64,000 bases of DNA from JALYXV01 sp963791545 (GTDB taxonomy: Bacteria > Actinomycetota > Acidimicrobiia > Acidimicrobiales > Palsa-688). The translations under genes and the position numbers were made by a program. The notes under the pieces were generated by a model. That model was given only the letters and a program-made list of their open reading frames with translations. It had not been told where the DNA came from and searched no databases. The DNA lies in the NCBI GenBank assembly GCA_963791545.1, contig CAWBSR010000015.1:744001-808000 (forward strand). The letters are read 5' to 3'. Of the stretch, positions 41,259 to 53,612 are shown in pieces (positions within the stretch are counted from its first letter, which is position 1; every line of letters starts with the position of its first letter).

Positions 41259-41921
41259 CTAGCGGGCGGTCACGTACAGCTGCTGGGCCAGCCCCGGCCC
41301 CAGGGCGAAGCTGTGGGAGCCCAGTTCCAAGGTCAGGGTGCCGTCCGGCGCCCGGCCGGTGACGGTGGCGTCGGCGCCGGGAATGAAGCCGGCCGATGAC
41401 AGGTACTCCAGGGCCTCCAGGTCGATCTCGACCTGCTCGGTTACCCGCTCCAACCGCACCTGCTCGCCGCCGTGCACGGAACTCAGCGCCACCAGGTCCC
41501 GCACCGCCAGCGCCCCGCTACCGGGGATGGGATTGCCGTGGGGGCAGGTCGTGGGGTGGCCCAGCAACTCGACCAGCCGGTCCTCGACCTCGTCGCTGAT
41601 CACATGCTCCCAGCGGCACGCCTCCACGTGGGCCTTGTGCCAGGGCAGTCCGATGATCTCGGTCAGCAGCAACTCGGCCAGGCGGTGCTTGCGGACCACG
41701 CTCTCGGCCCGGGCCCGCCCCTTGCCGGTCAGCATCACCGCCCGGTCCTCGACGGTCACGTAGCCGTCCGCCTTCAGCCGCCGGATGGTCTCCGACACCG
41801 CCGGCGCCGAGTGCCCGACCCGCTCCGCCAGCCGGGCCTGGATCACCTGGGTGCCTTCCTCCTCCAGCTCGTGAATGGCCTCCAGGTACTCCTCGAGCGG
41901 GGGGTGGTAGCCGGCGGGCAC
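41259..41921 (-). CDS. DtxR/IdeR-family metal-dependent repressor
   Basis: 220 aa. N-terminal winged helix (LEEYLEAIHELEEEGTQVIQ, SAPAVSETIRRLKADGYV), dimerisation and metal-binding domain (VRKHRLAELLLTEIIGLPW, ACRWEHVISDEVEDRLVELL with His and Glu ligands, CPHGNPIPG), and a C-terminal FeoA/SH3-like domain. Binds iron or manganese and represses target promoters. GTG 41921 is chosen over an upstream ATG-frame extension because a -10 TACCAT lies six bases upstream. Divergent from polA with 19 bp between start codons. Confidence 0.92.
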   Translation of the reverse strand: MPAGYHPPLEEYLEAIHELEEEGTQVIQARLAERVGHSAPAVSETIRRLKADGYVTVEDRAVMLTGKGRARAESVVRKHRLAELLLTEIIGLPWHKAHVEACRWEHVISDEVEDRLVELLGHPTTCPHGNPIPGSGALAVRDLVALSSVHGGEQVRLERVTEQVEIDLEALEYLSSAGFIPGADATVTGRAPDGTLTLELGSHSFALGPGLAQQLYVTAR

Positions 41922-41926
41922 GCCGA

Positions 41927-41932
41927 TATGGT
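41927..41932 (+). promoter_or_regulatory. -10 box of polA
   Basis: TATGGT on the plus strand, 8-nt spacer to ATG 41941; five of its six base pairs are shared with the minus-strand -10 box. Confidence 0.45.
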
Positions 41933-41933
41933 A
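41928..41933 (-). promoter_or_regulatory. -10 box of the DtxR-like gene
   Basis: TACCAT on the minus strand, 6-nt spacer to GTG 41921. Overlaps the polA box almost completely. Confidence 0.5.
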
Positions 41934-41940
41934 TCGGTGG

Positions 41941-44655
41941 ATGTCCCTGTTCCTGCTGCTGGACGGCAACTCGGTGGCCTACCGGGCCTTCTTCGCCCTC
42001 CCCACCGACATGGCGACCGCGTCCGGGCAGGTGACCAACGCCGTCTACGGGTTCACGTCGATGCTCATCAACCTGCTCAAGGACCACCACCCGGATCGCA
42101 TCGCGGTGGCCTTCGACCGGCCTGAACCCACCTTCCGCCACGAGATGATCTCGGACTACAAGGCGGGCCGAGCCGAGGCCCCCGACATCCTCCGCCAGCA
42201 GATGGGACTGGTCCGCCAGGTCGTCAACGCCCTGCGCATCCCGACTGTCGAACTGGCCGGCTTCGAGGCCGACGACATCATCGCCACCTTGGCCACCCAG
42301 TCGCGTGACCGGGGCCTCGACGTCATGATCGTGAGCGGCGACCGGGACACCTACCAGCTGGTCGAGGATCCCCACGTCAAGGTGCTGTACAACCGTCGTG
42401 GGGTCAGCGACTACGTCCTCTACGACGAGGCGGGCATCCACGACCGCACCGGGGTCACCCCGGTCCAGTACCCCGAGTATGCCGCCTTGCGGGGCGACCC
42501 CTCCGACAACCTGGCGGGCGTCCCCGGGGTGGGGGAGAAGACCGCGGCCAAGCTCATCAACACCTATGGCGACCTGGACGGTGTCTTCGCCCACCTCGAC
42601 GAGCTGACCCCCAAGCTGCGTCAGAACATGGCCGAGGCGGAACCCGTCGTGCGCCGCAACGCCCAAGCCACGCCGCTGATCCGCGACGTCCCCGTCGACG
42701 TCGAGATCGACGACCTGAAGATGGCGGCCTGGGACTTCGACGAGGTCCGCCAGCTCTTCAACTTCCTCGAGTTCCGGACCCTGTGGGACCGCCTGCTGGA
42801 GGTGACAGACGGGGGGGGAAAGGGGACCGAGGCGGATGTCCCCGCGGGTGCCCCTTTCGAGGTGGACGTGGAACACGTGCCCGGGGCCGAAGTGGCAGTC
42901 GAGCTGGTAACTGCCTGGAGCGCCGCCGCCACGCCTCTGGCGATGGAGGCCGCCTGGGCCGGGCGCCCGGGGCGCTCCGCGATCGAAGGGCTGGCGTTCG
43001 TGGAGCTCCCGCCCCCGCCTCCCGAAGGCGGCGCCCCGGTGCCGGTGGTCTGGCTCGGCGGCTCCCTGCTGGACGACGACCAGGTGAGAACCGCCCTGGC
43101 CCGCCTGTTGGGGCCGGGCGGGGCCCCGGTAAGCGCCCACGATGCCAAAGCCCTCATGCGGGGCCTGTCCGTGGCGGGCGTCGATTTTTCCCACCTGGAA
43201 CTGGACACCGCCATCGGGGCCTACCTCGTTGATCCGGCCGGCGACCAGTATCTGCTGGAGGATCTGGCGGCCCGCTACGCCGGCATCGAGCTGCGCTCGC
43301 CCGACGGGCCGCCCGAGGGACAACTGGACCTGGGGGGCGGCGGTGGCGTCGATCCTGCCCGCGAGGCGGGGCGGCGAGTGGCGGCCGTCGGCGTGCTGGT
43401 CGAGCCACTGAGCGCCGCCATGTCGGCCCGGGGCCTTTCGCGGCTCTACGACGAGATCGAGCGGCCACTCGTGCGGTCGCTGGCCCGGATGGAAGAGGTC
43501 GGCGTCGGCGTCGACGAAGACTATCTGCGCACCCTGGCCAAGCGGCTGACGGAGGAGGCCCGGGCCCTCGAACTCGAAATCCAGGAGCTGGCCGGGGAGC
43601 CGTTCGTGGTCAACTCGACCAAGCAGCTGCGGGAGATCCTGTTCGTCAAGCTGGCCCTGGCGCCCAACAAGCGGACCAAGACCGGGTTCTCGACCGACGC
43701 CCAGTCCCTGGAGAAGCTCCGCGGCCAGCACCCCATCATCGAGGCGCTCCTGCGCTATCGGGAGGTCGAAAAGCTCCGTTCGACCTACGGCGAGTCCCTC
43801 CTGGCCGAGGTGGCCGCCGACGGCCGCATCCACGCCACCTTCAACCAGACGGTGGCCCGCACCGGGCGGCTGTCCTCGGACCAGCCCAACCTCCACAACA
43901 TCCCCATCCGCAGCGATGAGGGCCGGGAGTTCCGCCGGGCGTTCATTCCCGCCCCCGGGTGCCGGTTCCTGGTGGCGGACTACAACCAGATTGAGTTGCG
44001 GGTCATCGCCCACCTGGCCTTGGACCCGGGGTTGGTAGAGGCGTTCCGCACCGGGATCGACATCCACAACGTCACCGCCTCCCGCGTGTTCGGCGTGCCC
44101 GGCGACGAGGTGACGCTGGCCCAGCGGTCCAAGGCCAAGATGGTCTCCTACGGCTTGGCCTACGGCATGGAGTCCTATGGCCTGGCCCAGCGCCTGGCCA
44201 TCTCCGTCGATGAGGCGGCCCAGATCCTGCAGGCCTACTTCGAGGCGTTCCCCAATGTGAAGGCGTACATGGACCGGGTGGTGGCCGAGGCCCGCAGCCG
44301 GGGATACACCGAGACCTTGTTCGGGCGCCGCCGCCAGATTCCCGAGCTGCAGGCGGGCAACTACCGGATCCGCCAGGCGGGGGAGCGCCAGGCCATGAAC
44401 GCCGGGATCCAGGGGCTGGCGGCCGACATCTTCAAGGCGGCCCTGGTGCGGATCGACCGGCGTCTCGAGGAGACGGCGATGGCCAGCCGGTTGGTGCTCC
44501 AGGTCCATGACGAGGTGATCCTGGAAGTGCCGCCCGACGAGGAGGAGGCGGCGGCGGGGGTGGTCGTCGAGGCCATGACCGGCGCCGCCGATCTGTCCGT
44601 CCCCTTGGAGGTCCATCTGTCCTGGGGCGACACCTGGGCGGGCGCCAAGTCCTGA
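41941..44655 (+). CDS. polA: DNA polymerase I (PolA)
   Basis: 904 aa. Residues 1-290 are the 5'-3' exonuclease (LLLDGNSVAYRAFFALP, AFDRPEPTFRHEM, AGFEADDIIATLA, GDPSDNLAGVPGVGEKTA). Residues about 310-490 are the 3'-5' exonuclease fold, but the DxE metal ligands are not visible (VDVEHVPGAEVAVEL), so proofreading is probably lost, as in several Gram-positive Pol I. The polymerase domain has GRLSSDQPNLHNIP, VADYNQIELRV, QRSKAKMVSYGLAYGM and LQVHDEVILEVP. Followed by rpsA. Confidence 0.96.
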   Translation: MSLFLLLDGNSVAYRAFFALPTDMATASGQVTNAVYGFTSMLINLLKDHHPDRIAVAFDRPEPTFRHEMISDYKAGRAEAPDILRQQMGLVRQVVNALRIPTVELAGFEADDIIATLATQSRDRGLDVMIVSGDRDTYQLVEDPHVKVLYNRRGVSDYVLYDEAGIHDRTGVTPVQYPEYAALRGDPSDNLAGVPGVGEKTAAKLINTYGDLDGVFAHLDELTPKLRQNMAEAEPVVRRNAQATPLIRDVPVDVEIDDLKMAAWDFDEVRQLFNFLEFRTLWDRLLEVTDGGGKGTEADVPAGAPFEVDVEHVPGAEVAVELVTAWSAAATPLAMEAAWAGRPGRSAIEGLAFVELPPPPPEGGAPVPVVWLGGSLLDDDQVRTALARLLGPGGAPVSAHDAKALMRGLSVAGVDFSHLELDTAIGAYLVDPAGDQYLLEDLAARYAGIELRSPDGPPEGQLDLGGGGGVDPAREAGRRVAAVGVLVEPLSAAMSARGLSRLYDEIERPLVRSLARMEEVGVGVDEDYLRTLAKRLTEEARALELEIQELAGEPFVVNSTKQLREILFVKLALAPNKRTKTGFSTDAQSLEKLRGQHPIIEALLRYREVEKLRSTYGESLLAEVAADGRIHATFNQTVARTGRLSSDQPNLHNIPIRSDEGREFRRAFIPAPGCRFLVADYNQIELRVIAHLALDPGLVEAFRTGIDIHNVTASRVFGVPGDEVTLAQRSKAKMVSYGLAYGMESYGLAQRLAISVDEAAQILQAYFEAFPNVKAYMDRVVAEARSRGYTETLFGRRRQIPELQAGNYRIRQAGERQAMNAGIQGLAADIFKAALVRIDRRLEETAMASRLVLQVHDEVILEVPPDEEEAAAGVVVEAMTGAADLSVPLEVHLSWGDTWAGAKS

Positions 44656-44760
44656 ACCTGGGCGGCGCCAGGCCGGACAGGCCGGTGACGGTAGTACCAT
44701 TTCTGCGGGCCGCAACCCGGCGCCCCCTGTCCTGCGCGTAGCTGAAGAAGGCCACCATTC

Positions 44761-46215
44761 ATGTCCGACGAGACCGCAACACTCACCGCCACTGCCGCCG
44801 CCCCCATGGCACCTGCTCCCAGCAACGGTATGGGGACCTTCGACGAAGCCGGTGTCTACACCCCACGCCAAATCACCATGGACGACCTGGGCGAGCTCTC
44901 GCTCGAGGACGCCATCTCGGGAACGATCGTCGAGTTCGACGACGGTGACATCGTGAAGGGCACCGTGGTCAAGGTCGACAAGGACGAGGTCCTGCTCGAC
45001 ATCGGGTTCAAATCCGAAGGCGTGATCCCGGCCCGGGAGCTGTCCATCCGCCACGACGTGGATCCCCACGAGGTCGTGTCGTTGGGCGATGAGATCGAGG
45101 CCCTGGTCCTCCAGAAGGAGGACAAGGAAGGCCGGCTGATCCTGTCCAAGAAGCGGGCCCAGTACGAGCGGGCCTGGGGCACCATCGAGACGGTCAAGGC
45201 CCGCGATGGCGTGGTGTCGGGACCGGTCATAGAGGTGGTCAAGGGTGGCCTGATCATCGACATCGGCCTGCGGGGGTTCCTGCCGGCATCGCTGGTCGAG
45301 TTGCGGCGGGTGCGGGACCTGCAGCCCTATGTGGGCCGGGTGCTCGACGCCAAGATCATCGAGCTGGACAAGCACCGCAACAACGTGGTGCTGTCCCGCC
45401 GGGCGTGGCTGGAGGAGACTCAGAAGGAGCAGCGCGACGAGTTCCTGGCCAACCTGAAGCCGGGCGAGGTCCGGCGCGGTGTGGTTTCCTCCGTCGTCAA
45501 CTTCGGCGCCTTCGTGGATCTGGGCGGCATGGACGGCCTGATCCACGTTTCCGAGCTGTCGTGGAAGCATGTCGACCACCCGTCCTCGGTGGTCACGGTG
45601 GGCGACGAGGTCGAGGTGCGGGTCCTCGACGTCGACCTGGACCGGGAGCGGATCAGTCTGTCGCTCAAGGCGACCCAACAGGATCCCTGGCAGGAGTTCG
45701 CCAACGCCCACCGGGTCGGGGAGCTGGTCTACGGCCGGGTCACCAAGTTGGTCCCGTTCGGGGCATTCGTACAGGTAGGGGAGGGCATCGAGGGCCTGGT
45801 ACACATCTCCGAGATGGCCGTGCACCATGTCGAACTACCCGAGCAGGTCGTCACGCCGGGCGAGGAGCTGTGGGTCAAGATCATCGATATCGACCTCCAG
45901 CGGCGCCGGATCAGCCTTTCCATCAAGCAGGCCGCCGAGGGTGGCGAAGTGGCGGCCGAGTACCGGGAGCACTTCGGCGAGCACGCCTACGACGAGCAGG
46001 GCAACTACATCGGGGCTGCCTACGACACCGAGTTCGTGCCCGAGTCGGAGGCCCAGGCGGCGTGGGCCGAGTACCTGGAAGAAACGGGCGGCGTCGCCGG
46101 CCTGAGCCACGATCCCCGGGAGGGGGCCCCGGGCTCCGAGGCCGAAAGCCCGTCCGCCTCGACCGACACCGAGGCGCCGTCGGCTAACTCCGGGAACACG
46201 GCGCCGGAGGCCTGA
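44761..46215 (+). CDS. rpsA: 30S ribosomal protein S1 (RpsA)
   Basis: 484 aa with four S1/OB repeats, roughly 55-130, 145-210, 225-300 and 312-385 (for example GVVSSVVNFGAFVDLGGMDG, then VTKLVPFGAFVQVGEG). An acidic, Ser/Ala-rich tail with no fold follows. Actinobacterial S1 has four repeats, fewer than the six of proteobacteria. A ribosome site GAAGAAGG precedes the ATG, and a TACCAT box near 44695 suggests a leader of about 55 nt. polA-rpsA-coaE-uvrB-uvrA is a conserved actinobacterial order. Whether this S1 helps initiate leaderless mRNA is not known. Confidence 0.96.
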   Translation: MSDETATLTATAAAPMAPAPSNGMGTFDEAGVYTPRQITMDDLGELSLEDAISGTIVEFDDGDIVKGTVVKVDKDEVLLDIGFKSEGVIPARELSIRHDVDPHEVVSLGDEIEALVLQKEDKEGRLILSKKRAQYERAWGTIETVKARDGVVSGPVIEVVKGGLIIDIGLRGFLPASLVELRRVRDLQPYVGRVLDAKIIELDKHRNNVVLSRRAWLEETQKEQRDEFLANLKPGEVRRGVVSSVVNFGAFVDLGGMDGLIHVSELSWKHVDHPSSVVTVGDEVEVRVLDVDLDRERISLSLKATQQDPWQEFANAHRVGELVYGRVTKLVPFGAFVQVGEGIEGLVHISEMAVHHVELPEQVVTPGEELWVKIIDIDLQRRRISLSIKQAAEGGEVAAEYREHFGEHAYDEQGNYIGAAYDTEFVPESEAQAAWAEYLEETGGVAGLSHDPREGAPGSEAESPSASTDTEAPSANSGNTAPEA

Positions 46216-46221
46216 CCCGCC

Positions 46222-46428
46222 TCAGCTGGGGCTGGGACTGGCCAGATCGTCCCAGGTCGTGTGTTCGGCCCGCATGACCAGTTGGCGGATGGGTTCGGCC
46301 GGATAGCGCCATTGGCCGCCCGGGGTCCTCATACAGGGCACCCGCCCGCGCCGGGCCCATTCGGAGACGGTGCGGGTGGACACCTGAAACAAGGCCGCCA
46401 CGTCAGAGGTGCGTAACAGATCCTGCAT
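46222..46428 (-). CDS. BldC-like MerR-type small DNA-binding protein
   Basis: 68 aa, the size of Streptomyces BldC. One winged helix: LLRTSDVAALFQVSTRTVSE, WARRGRVPCMRTPGGQWRYP. No MerR dimer helix or ligand domain. ATG 46428 is chosen because AGGAG lies nine bases upstream; a longer reading adds a poorly structured extension. BldC binds direct repeats head to tail and controls entry into development; here the targets are unknown. Convergent with rpsA, six bases between the stops. Confidence 0.88.
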   Translation of the reverse strand: MQDLLRTSDVAALFQVSTRTVSEWARRGRVPCMRTPGGQWRYPAEPIRQLVMRAEHTTWDDLASPSPS

Positions 46429-46626
46429 GTCGTCGGGCTCCTGGTAGCGGTTGTTTCCGCTCATGTCGGGGTGGTGCATTGGTGGTCGAAACTCCGTCGA
46501 TGTGGTTCCGATATCTACCGTGCCATGCGCCGAGTTGGCTGGCAATGCCCAAGACGGGCCATTTTCTGACTAGTCATTGCCGGAATTGTCGGCCTTCTGG
46601 GGACTTTTCGCCCGGGCCAATGTTGC

Positions 46627-46632
46627 TACCGT
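46627..46632 (+). promoter_or_regulatory. -10 box of coaE
   Basis: TACCGT, 6-nt spacer to GTG 46639. Confidence 0.45.
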
Positions 46633-46638
46633 GCCCCG

Positions 46639-47343
46639 GTGGTCGTGGTGGGCCTTACCGGAGGGATTGGCTGTGGCAAATCGACCGTGGCCGCCATGTT
46701 GGCCGATCGCGGGGCGGTGGTCGTGGATGCTGATCGGATCGCCCGCGACGTGGTGGCCCCCGGCGAGGCCGCCTTCGGGGCCCTGGTCGAGCACTTCGGG
46801 CCTGCGGTGGTGCGCCCGGACGGGACGCTGAACCGGGCGGCGGTGGCGGCTCGGGTGTTTTCCGACCCTGCCGAGCTGGCGGCCTTGAACGACATCACCC
46901 ATCCCGTCATCGGGGCCGCCATCGGCGCCCGGCTGGCGTCCCTGGCGGCCACCGAGGGGCCGGGACCGGGACCGTTGGTCGTGCTCGACATCGCCCTGCT
47001 GGACGCAACCAGCCGGCAGCTCTACCGGCTGGCGGCCGTTGTCGTGGTGGATGCTCCCGTTGAGGTGGCGGTCCGGCGGCTGGTCGAGCAGCGGGGCCTG
47101 ACCGTGGCCGACGCCGAGGCTCGGATCCGGGCCCAGCCCAGCGGGGAGGAGCGGCGCCGGCTGGGCGACGTGGTCATCGACAACGGGGGCACCCTCGCCG
47201 ACCTGGCGGCGGCCGTCGCCCCGATCTGGGAGTGGCTGCGGGGGATGGCGGAGCCGCGGGGGCCGAGTCCAGTCGACGGCGCCGCGGAGGAGACCCTGGA
47301 TTCCGATGGCGCCGAAGGCCGCCGAACGACGGAAGGTCACTGA
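46639..47343 (+). CDS. coaE: Dephospho-CoA kinase (CoaE)
   Basis: Phosphorylates the 3'-OH of dephospho-CoA, the last step of CoA synthesis. 234 aa. P-loop VGLTGGIGCGKSTVA, DADRIARDVV with the catalytic Asp, HPVIGAAIGARL, VVVVDAP and the DNGG end. The last 30 residues are a variable tail; the long UPF0157 fusion of some actinobacteria is absent. Between rpsA and uvrB as is common in actinobacteria. Confidence 0.95.
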   Translation: MVVVGLTGGIGCGKSTVAAMLADRGAVVVDADRIARDVVAPGEAAFGALVEHFGPAVVRPDGTLNRAAVAARVFSDPAELAALNDITHPVIGAAIGARLASLAATEGPGPGPLVVLDIALLDATSRQLYRLAAVVVVDAPVEVAVRRLVEQRGLTVADAEARIRAQPSGEERRRLGDVVIDNGGTLADLAAAVAPIWEWLRGMAEPRGPSPVDGAAEETLDSDGAEGRRTTEGH

Positions 47344-47423
47344 CATGGTGACCCAGACCGGCGGCGCCGGGACGGCGTCTGACCCCGACTGAGCAGGGCG
47401 TCATTTTGGTCGCACCCCCCCGG

Positions 47424-47429
47424 TACGAT
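47424..47429 (+). promoter_or_regulatory. -10 box of uvrB
   Basis: TACGAT, 6-nt spacer to ATG 47436. No LexA-type SOS box was recognised around it by eye. Confidence 0.5.
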
Positions 47430-47435
47430 CGCACC

Positions 47436-49532
47436 ATGCCCCCCTTCCAGGTCGTCTCCGACTTCGAACCGGCCGGAGACCAGCCGGCCGCCATCCAGGC
47501 GTTGGCGGCGGGCATCGAGCGGGGGCACCAGTTTCAGACCCTTCTCGGGATCACCGGGAGCGGGAAGTCGGCCACCATGGCGTGGACCATCGAGGCGGTC
47601 CAGCGACCGACCCTGATCATCGCCCCCAACAAGTCCCTGGCGGCCCAGCTGGCCAACGAGATGAAGGAGTTCTTTCCGGCCAACCGGGTGGAGTACTTCG
47701 TCTCCTATTACGACTACTACCAGCCCGAGGCGTACCTCCCGTCCAGCGACACCTACATAGAGAAGGACAGCTCGATCAACGACGAGATAGACCGGTTGCG
47801 CCACTCGGCCACCTCGGCCCTGCTCACCCGTCGCGACGTGATCGTGGTGGCCTCGGTCTCCTGTATCTACGGGCTGGGCTCACCTGAGGAGTACGCAGCC
47901 CGGATCCTCCATGTGCAGCGGGGCAGCGAACACGATCAGCGGGCCATCCTGCGGCGGCTGGTGGACATGCAGTACGAGCGCAACGACATGAACCTGGTGC
48001 GGGGCAAGTTCCGCGTTCGCGGCGACACCGTCGAGATCCATCCGGCCTACGAGGAGCACATCGTCCGGATCGAGTTGTTCGGCGACGAGATCGAGCGCAT
48101 CGTGGCCATCGACCCCCTGACCGGCGAGCAGCTGGGCGAGCTGGAGGAACTGGTCGTCTTCCCCGCCACCCACTACGTGGCCGGCGACGAGCGGATGAAG
48201 CGGGCTATCACTCGGATCGAGGACGAGTTGCGGGAGCGGCTGGCCTGGTTCGAGTCCCGGGGCAAGCTGCTGGAGGCCCAGCGGCTGCGGATGCGCACCT
48301 CCTACGACCTCGAGATGCTGGCCGAGGTGGGGTCGTGCTCAGGGATCGAGAACTACAGCCTCCACATCGACGGCCGGGAGACGGGCACCCCACCGCATAC
48401 CCTTCTTGACTTCTTTCCGAAGGACTGGTTGCTGGTGGTCGACGAGTCCCATGTCACCGTGCCCCAGTTGCACGGCCAGTACGAGGGCGACCACTCCCGC
48501 AAGGAGACACTGATCGAACACGGCTTCCGGCTGCCGTCGGCGGCGGACAACCGGCCGCTGCGCTTCGACGAGTTCTATGACCGGGTCAACCAGTGCGTGT
48601 TCCTGTCCGCCACCCCGTCGCCCTACGAGATCGCCCAGTCGGCCCAGGTGGTCGAGCAGATCGTCCGGCCCACCGGGTTGGTCGACCCCGAGGTCATCGT
48701 CAAGCCCACCCGGGGCCAGATCGACGACCTGATCGAGCAGATCGGCCAGCGGGTCGAGGCGGGGGCCCGGGTGCTGGTGACGACCTTGACCAAGAAGATG
48801 GCCGAGGACCTGACCGACTACCTGCTGGAGATGGGCCTGCGGGTCCGGTACCTGCACTCCAACGTCGACACCATCCAGCGCATCGAGATCATCCGGGACC
48901 TGCGGCTGGGCGAGTTCGATGTCCTGGTGGGCATCAACTTGCTGCGAGAGGGGCTGGACCTGCCCGAGGTCTCGCTGGTGGCGATCCTCGACGCCGACAA
49001 GGAGGGTTTCCTGCGCAGCGGGACCTCGCTGATCCAGACCATGGGCCGCGCCGCCCGCAACGTCGACGGCCAGGTCATCATGTACGCCGATACCGTGACC
49101 GATTCCATGCAGCGGGCCATCTCCGAGACCCAGCGGCGCCGGGCGGTGCAACAGGCCTACAACCTCGAGCACGGGATCGATCCCCAGACCATCCGCAAGG
49201 CGGTCACCGACATCCTCTCCATGCTGCGGCCCGACGACGAGTCGGCGCCCGTTCCCGGCCGGGACCGCCGCAGCCGGCGCCGGGACCGCATGGCCAGCGA
49301 CTTCGCGGAGTTGCCCCGAGACGAGTTGGCCCGGCTCATCCGGACCCTCGAAGAAGAGATGCACCAGGCCGCGGTCGAGCTGCGATTCGAGTACGCGGCC
49401 CGGTTGCGCGACGAGATCTCCGACCTCAAGGCGGAGCTGTCCGAGGCGGGCGGGGGCAAAGCCTCGTCCGGCTCGGCGGGCGCCCACGCGGGGGCCTCAG
49501 GGTCCCTCCGCCGAACGCCTGTTCGGTCCTAG
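47436..49532 (+). CDS. uvrB: Excinuclease ABC subunit B (UvrB)
   Basis: DNA-damage verification helicase of nucleotide excision repair. 698 aa. P-loop LLGITGSGKSATMA, the beta-hairpin region with YDYYQPEAYLPSSDTYIEKD, DE motif VVDESHV, GINLLREGLDLPEV and MGRAARN, and a C-terminal UVR domain (ELARLIRTLEEEMHQAAVEL) that contacts UvrC. ATG 47436 is placed by the -10 box; an upstream TTG in frame has no support. Confidence 0.96.
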   Translation: MPPFQVVSDFEPAGDQPAAIQALAAGIERGHQFQTLLGITGSGKSATMAWTIEAVQRPTLIIAPNKSLAAQLANEMKEFFPANRVEYFVSYYDYYQPEAYLPSSDTYIEKDSSINDEIDRLRHSATSALLTRRDVIVVASVSCIYGLGSPEEYAARILHVQRGSEHDQRAILRRLVDMQYERNDMNLVRGKFRVRGDTVEIHPAYEEHIVRIELFGDEIERIVAIDPLTGEQLGELEELVVFPATHYVAGDERMKRAITRIEDELRERLAWFESRGKLLEAQRLRMRTSYDLEMLAEVGSCSGIENYSLHIDGRETGTPPHTLLDFFPKDWLLVVDESHVTVPQLHGQYEGDHSRKETLIEHGFRLPSAADNRPLRFDEFYDRVNQCVFLSATPSPYEIAQSAQVVEQIVRPTGLVDPEVIVKPTRGQIDDLIEQIGQRVEAGARVLVTTLTKKMAEDLTDYLLEMGLRVRYLHSNVDTIQRIEIIRDLRLGEFDVLVGINLLREGLDLPEVSLVAILDADKEGFLRSGTSLIQTMGRAARNVDGQVIMYADTVTDSMQRAISETQRRRAVQQAYNLEHGIDPQTIRKAVTDILSMLRPDDESAPVPGRDRRSRRRDRMASDFAELPRDELARLIRTLEEEMHQAAVELRFEYAARLRDEISDLKAELSEAGGGKASSGSAGAHAGASGSLRRTPVRS

Positions 49533-49535
49533 ACT
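49530..49535 (+). promoter_or_regulatory. -10 box of uvrA
   Basis: TAGACT overlapping the uvrB stop codon (TAG), with a 10-nt spacer to ATG 49546. It would allow uvrA transcription independent of uvrB. Confidence 0.4.
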
Positions 49536-49545
49536 GGTCGCGACC

Positions 49546-52410
<2,865 letters not shown>

Positions 52411-52505
52411 CCCGATGGCGGCCGCTGGCCTGTAGCGGAGACCGTTGGTCCGATTTACGCTGTCATATGGGGGAAATTGCCCCGGTTGTATCAGGTGCTG
52501 AACGA

Positions 52506-53612
52506 TCACGTAATGTCCAGCATTCGCTGCAATGCCACCTTGGCCCATGATGCGATATCGGGGTCGACCGTTATGCGATTGACAACCGTTCCCGCCACCA
52601 GGTTCTCGAGGACCCAGCACAGGTGGGCGGCGTCGATGCGGAACATCGTCGAGCACGGGCAGATGAGTGGGTCGAGCGACACCACGGTGAGGTCGGGATG
52701 CTCGGTCGCCAGCCGCTGTACCAGGTGGATCTCGGTCCCGATCGCGAGCACGCTGCCGGATGGGGCGGCTGCCACCGCCGCGATGATGAAATCCGTCGAG
52801 CCCACCTGGTCGGCTGCCTCCACCACCTCGTGGGAGCACTCGGGATGGACGATCACCGCGCCGCCGGGGTGGGCGGCCCGGAAGGCGGCGATGTGTTCGG
52901 GGCGGAACCGCTGGTGCACCGAGCAGTGGCCTTTCCACAGGAGCAGGGTGGCCGCCTTGACCTGGCGCTCCTCGAGGCCGCCGAGGTCCTTCCGGGGATC
53001 CCATACCGCCATGTCGCCGGCGTGGTAGCCGAGTTGGAACCCGGTGTTGCGGCCGAGGTGCTGGTCGGGGAAGAACAACACCTTCTCACCGCCGCCCCCA
53101 TTGGGGGACAAGGCCCACCTCAACACCGCTCTGGCGTTGGAGGAGGTGCAGACCGCTCCCCCGTGGGACCCCACGAACGACTTCAGGGCAGCCGAGGAGT
53201 TCATGTAAGTGATCGGGACGACCTGCTCGATGTCGGTCACCGCGGCGATGGCTTCCCAGGCCTCCTCGACGGAGTCGAGGTCGGCCATGTCGGCCATGGA
53301 ACAGCCCGCGTTCAGGTCCGGGAGGATCACCTGCTGGTGATCGGCGGTGAGGATGTCGGCCGACTCGGCCATGAAGTGGACGCCGCAGAACACCACGTAG
53401 TCGGCCTCCCGGTTGGCCGCCGCCAGGCGCGACAGCCCGAAACTGTCACCTCGGGCATCGGCCCAACGCATCACCTCGTCGCGTTGGTAATGGTGGCCGA
53501 GGATGATCAGACGGGAGCCGAGAATGTTGCGGGCGGCCCGAATCCGGGACGACAAATCTTCCGGCGTGGCCGAGGTATAGCCGTCCGGGAGGACGGGCTG
53601 GAGCCGAATCAT
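52506..53612 (-). CDS. nadA: Quinolinate synthase (NadA)
   Basis: [4Fe-4S] enzyme that condenses iminoaspartate with DHAP to quinolinate for NAD synthesis. 368 aa. LIILGHHYQRDEV at the start, Cys104 in LNAGCSMADMA, HPECSHEV and CPCSTM provide cluster ligands; CGVHFMAESADIL is also conserved. nadB and nadC are not in the window, so it stands alone. ATG 53612 has GGAGG upstream. Divergent from uvrC. Confidence 0.95.
   Translation of the reverse strand: MIRLQPVLPDGYTSATPEDLSSRIRAARNILGSRLIILGHHYQRDEVMRWADARGDSFGLSRLAAANREADYVVFCGVHFMAESADILTADHQQVILPDLNAGCSMADMADLDSVEEAWEAIAAVTDIEQVVPITYMNSSAALKSFVGSHGGAVCTSSNARAVLRWALSPNGGGGEKVLFFPDQHLGRNTGFQLGYHAGDMAVWDPRKDLGGLEERQVKAATLLLWKGHCSVHQRFRPEHIAAFRAAHPGGAVIVHPECSHEVVEAADQVGSTDFIIAAVAAAPSGSVLAIGTEIHLVQRLATEHPDLTVVSLDPLICPCSTMFRIDAAHLCWVLENLVAGTVVNRITVDPDIASWAKVALQRMLDIT

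Noticed and set aside
41518..45828. 1436-codon open frame on the minus strand opposite polA and rpsA
   Set aside because: It is the antisense of two well-supported genes; its composition (His, Gly, Gln and Asp runs) is that of a shadow frame in high-GC DNA, and no motif is seen.
47344..47435. LexA (SOS) box upstream of uvrB
   Set aside because: No GAAC-N4-GTTC-like or other convincing dyad was found by eye.
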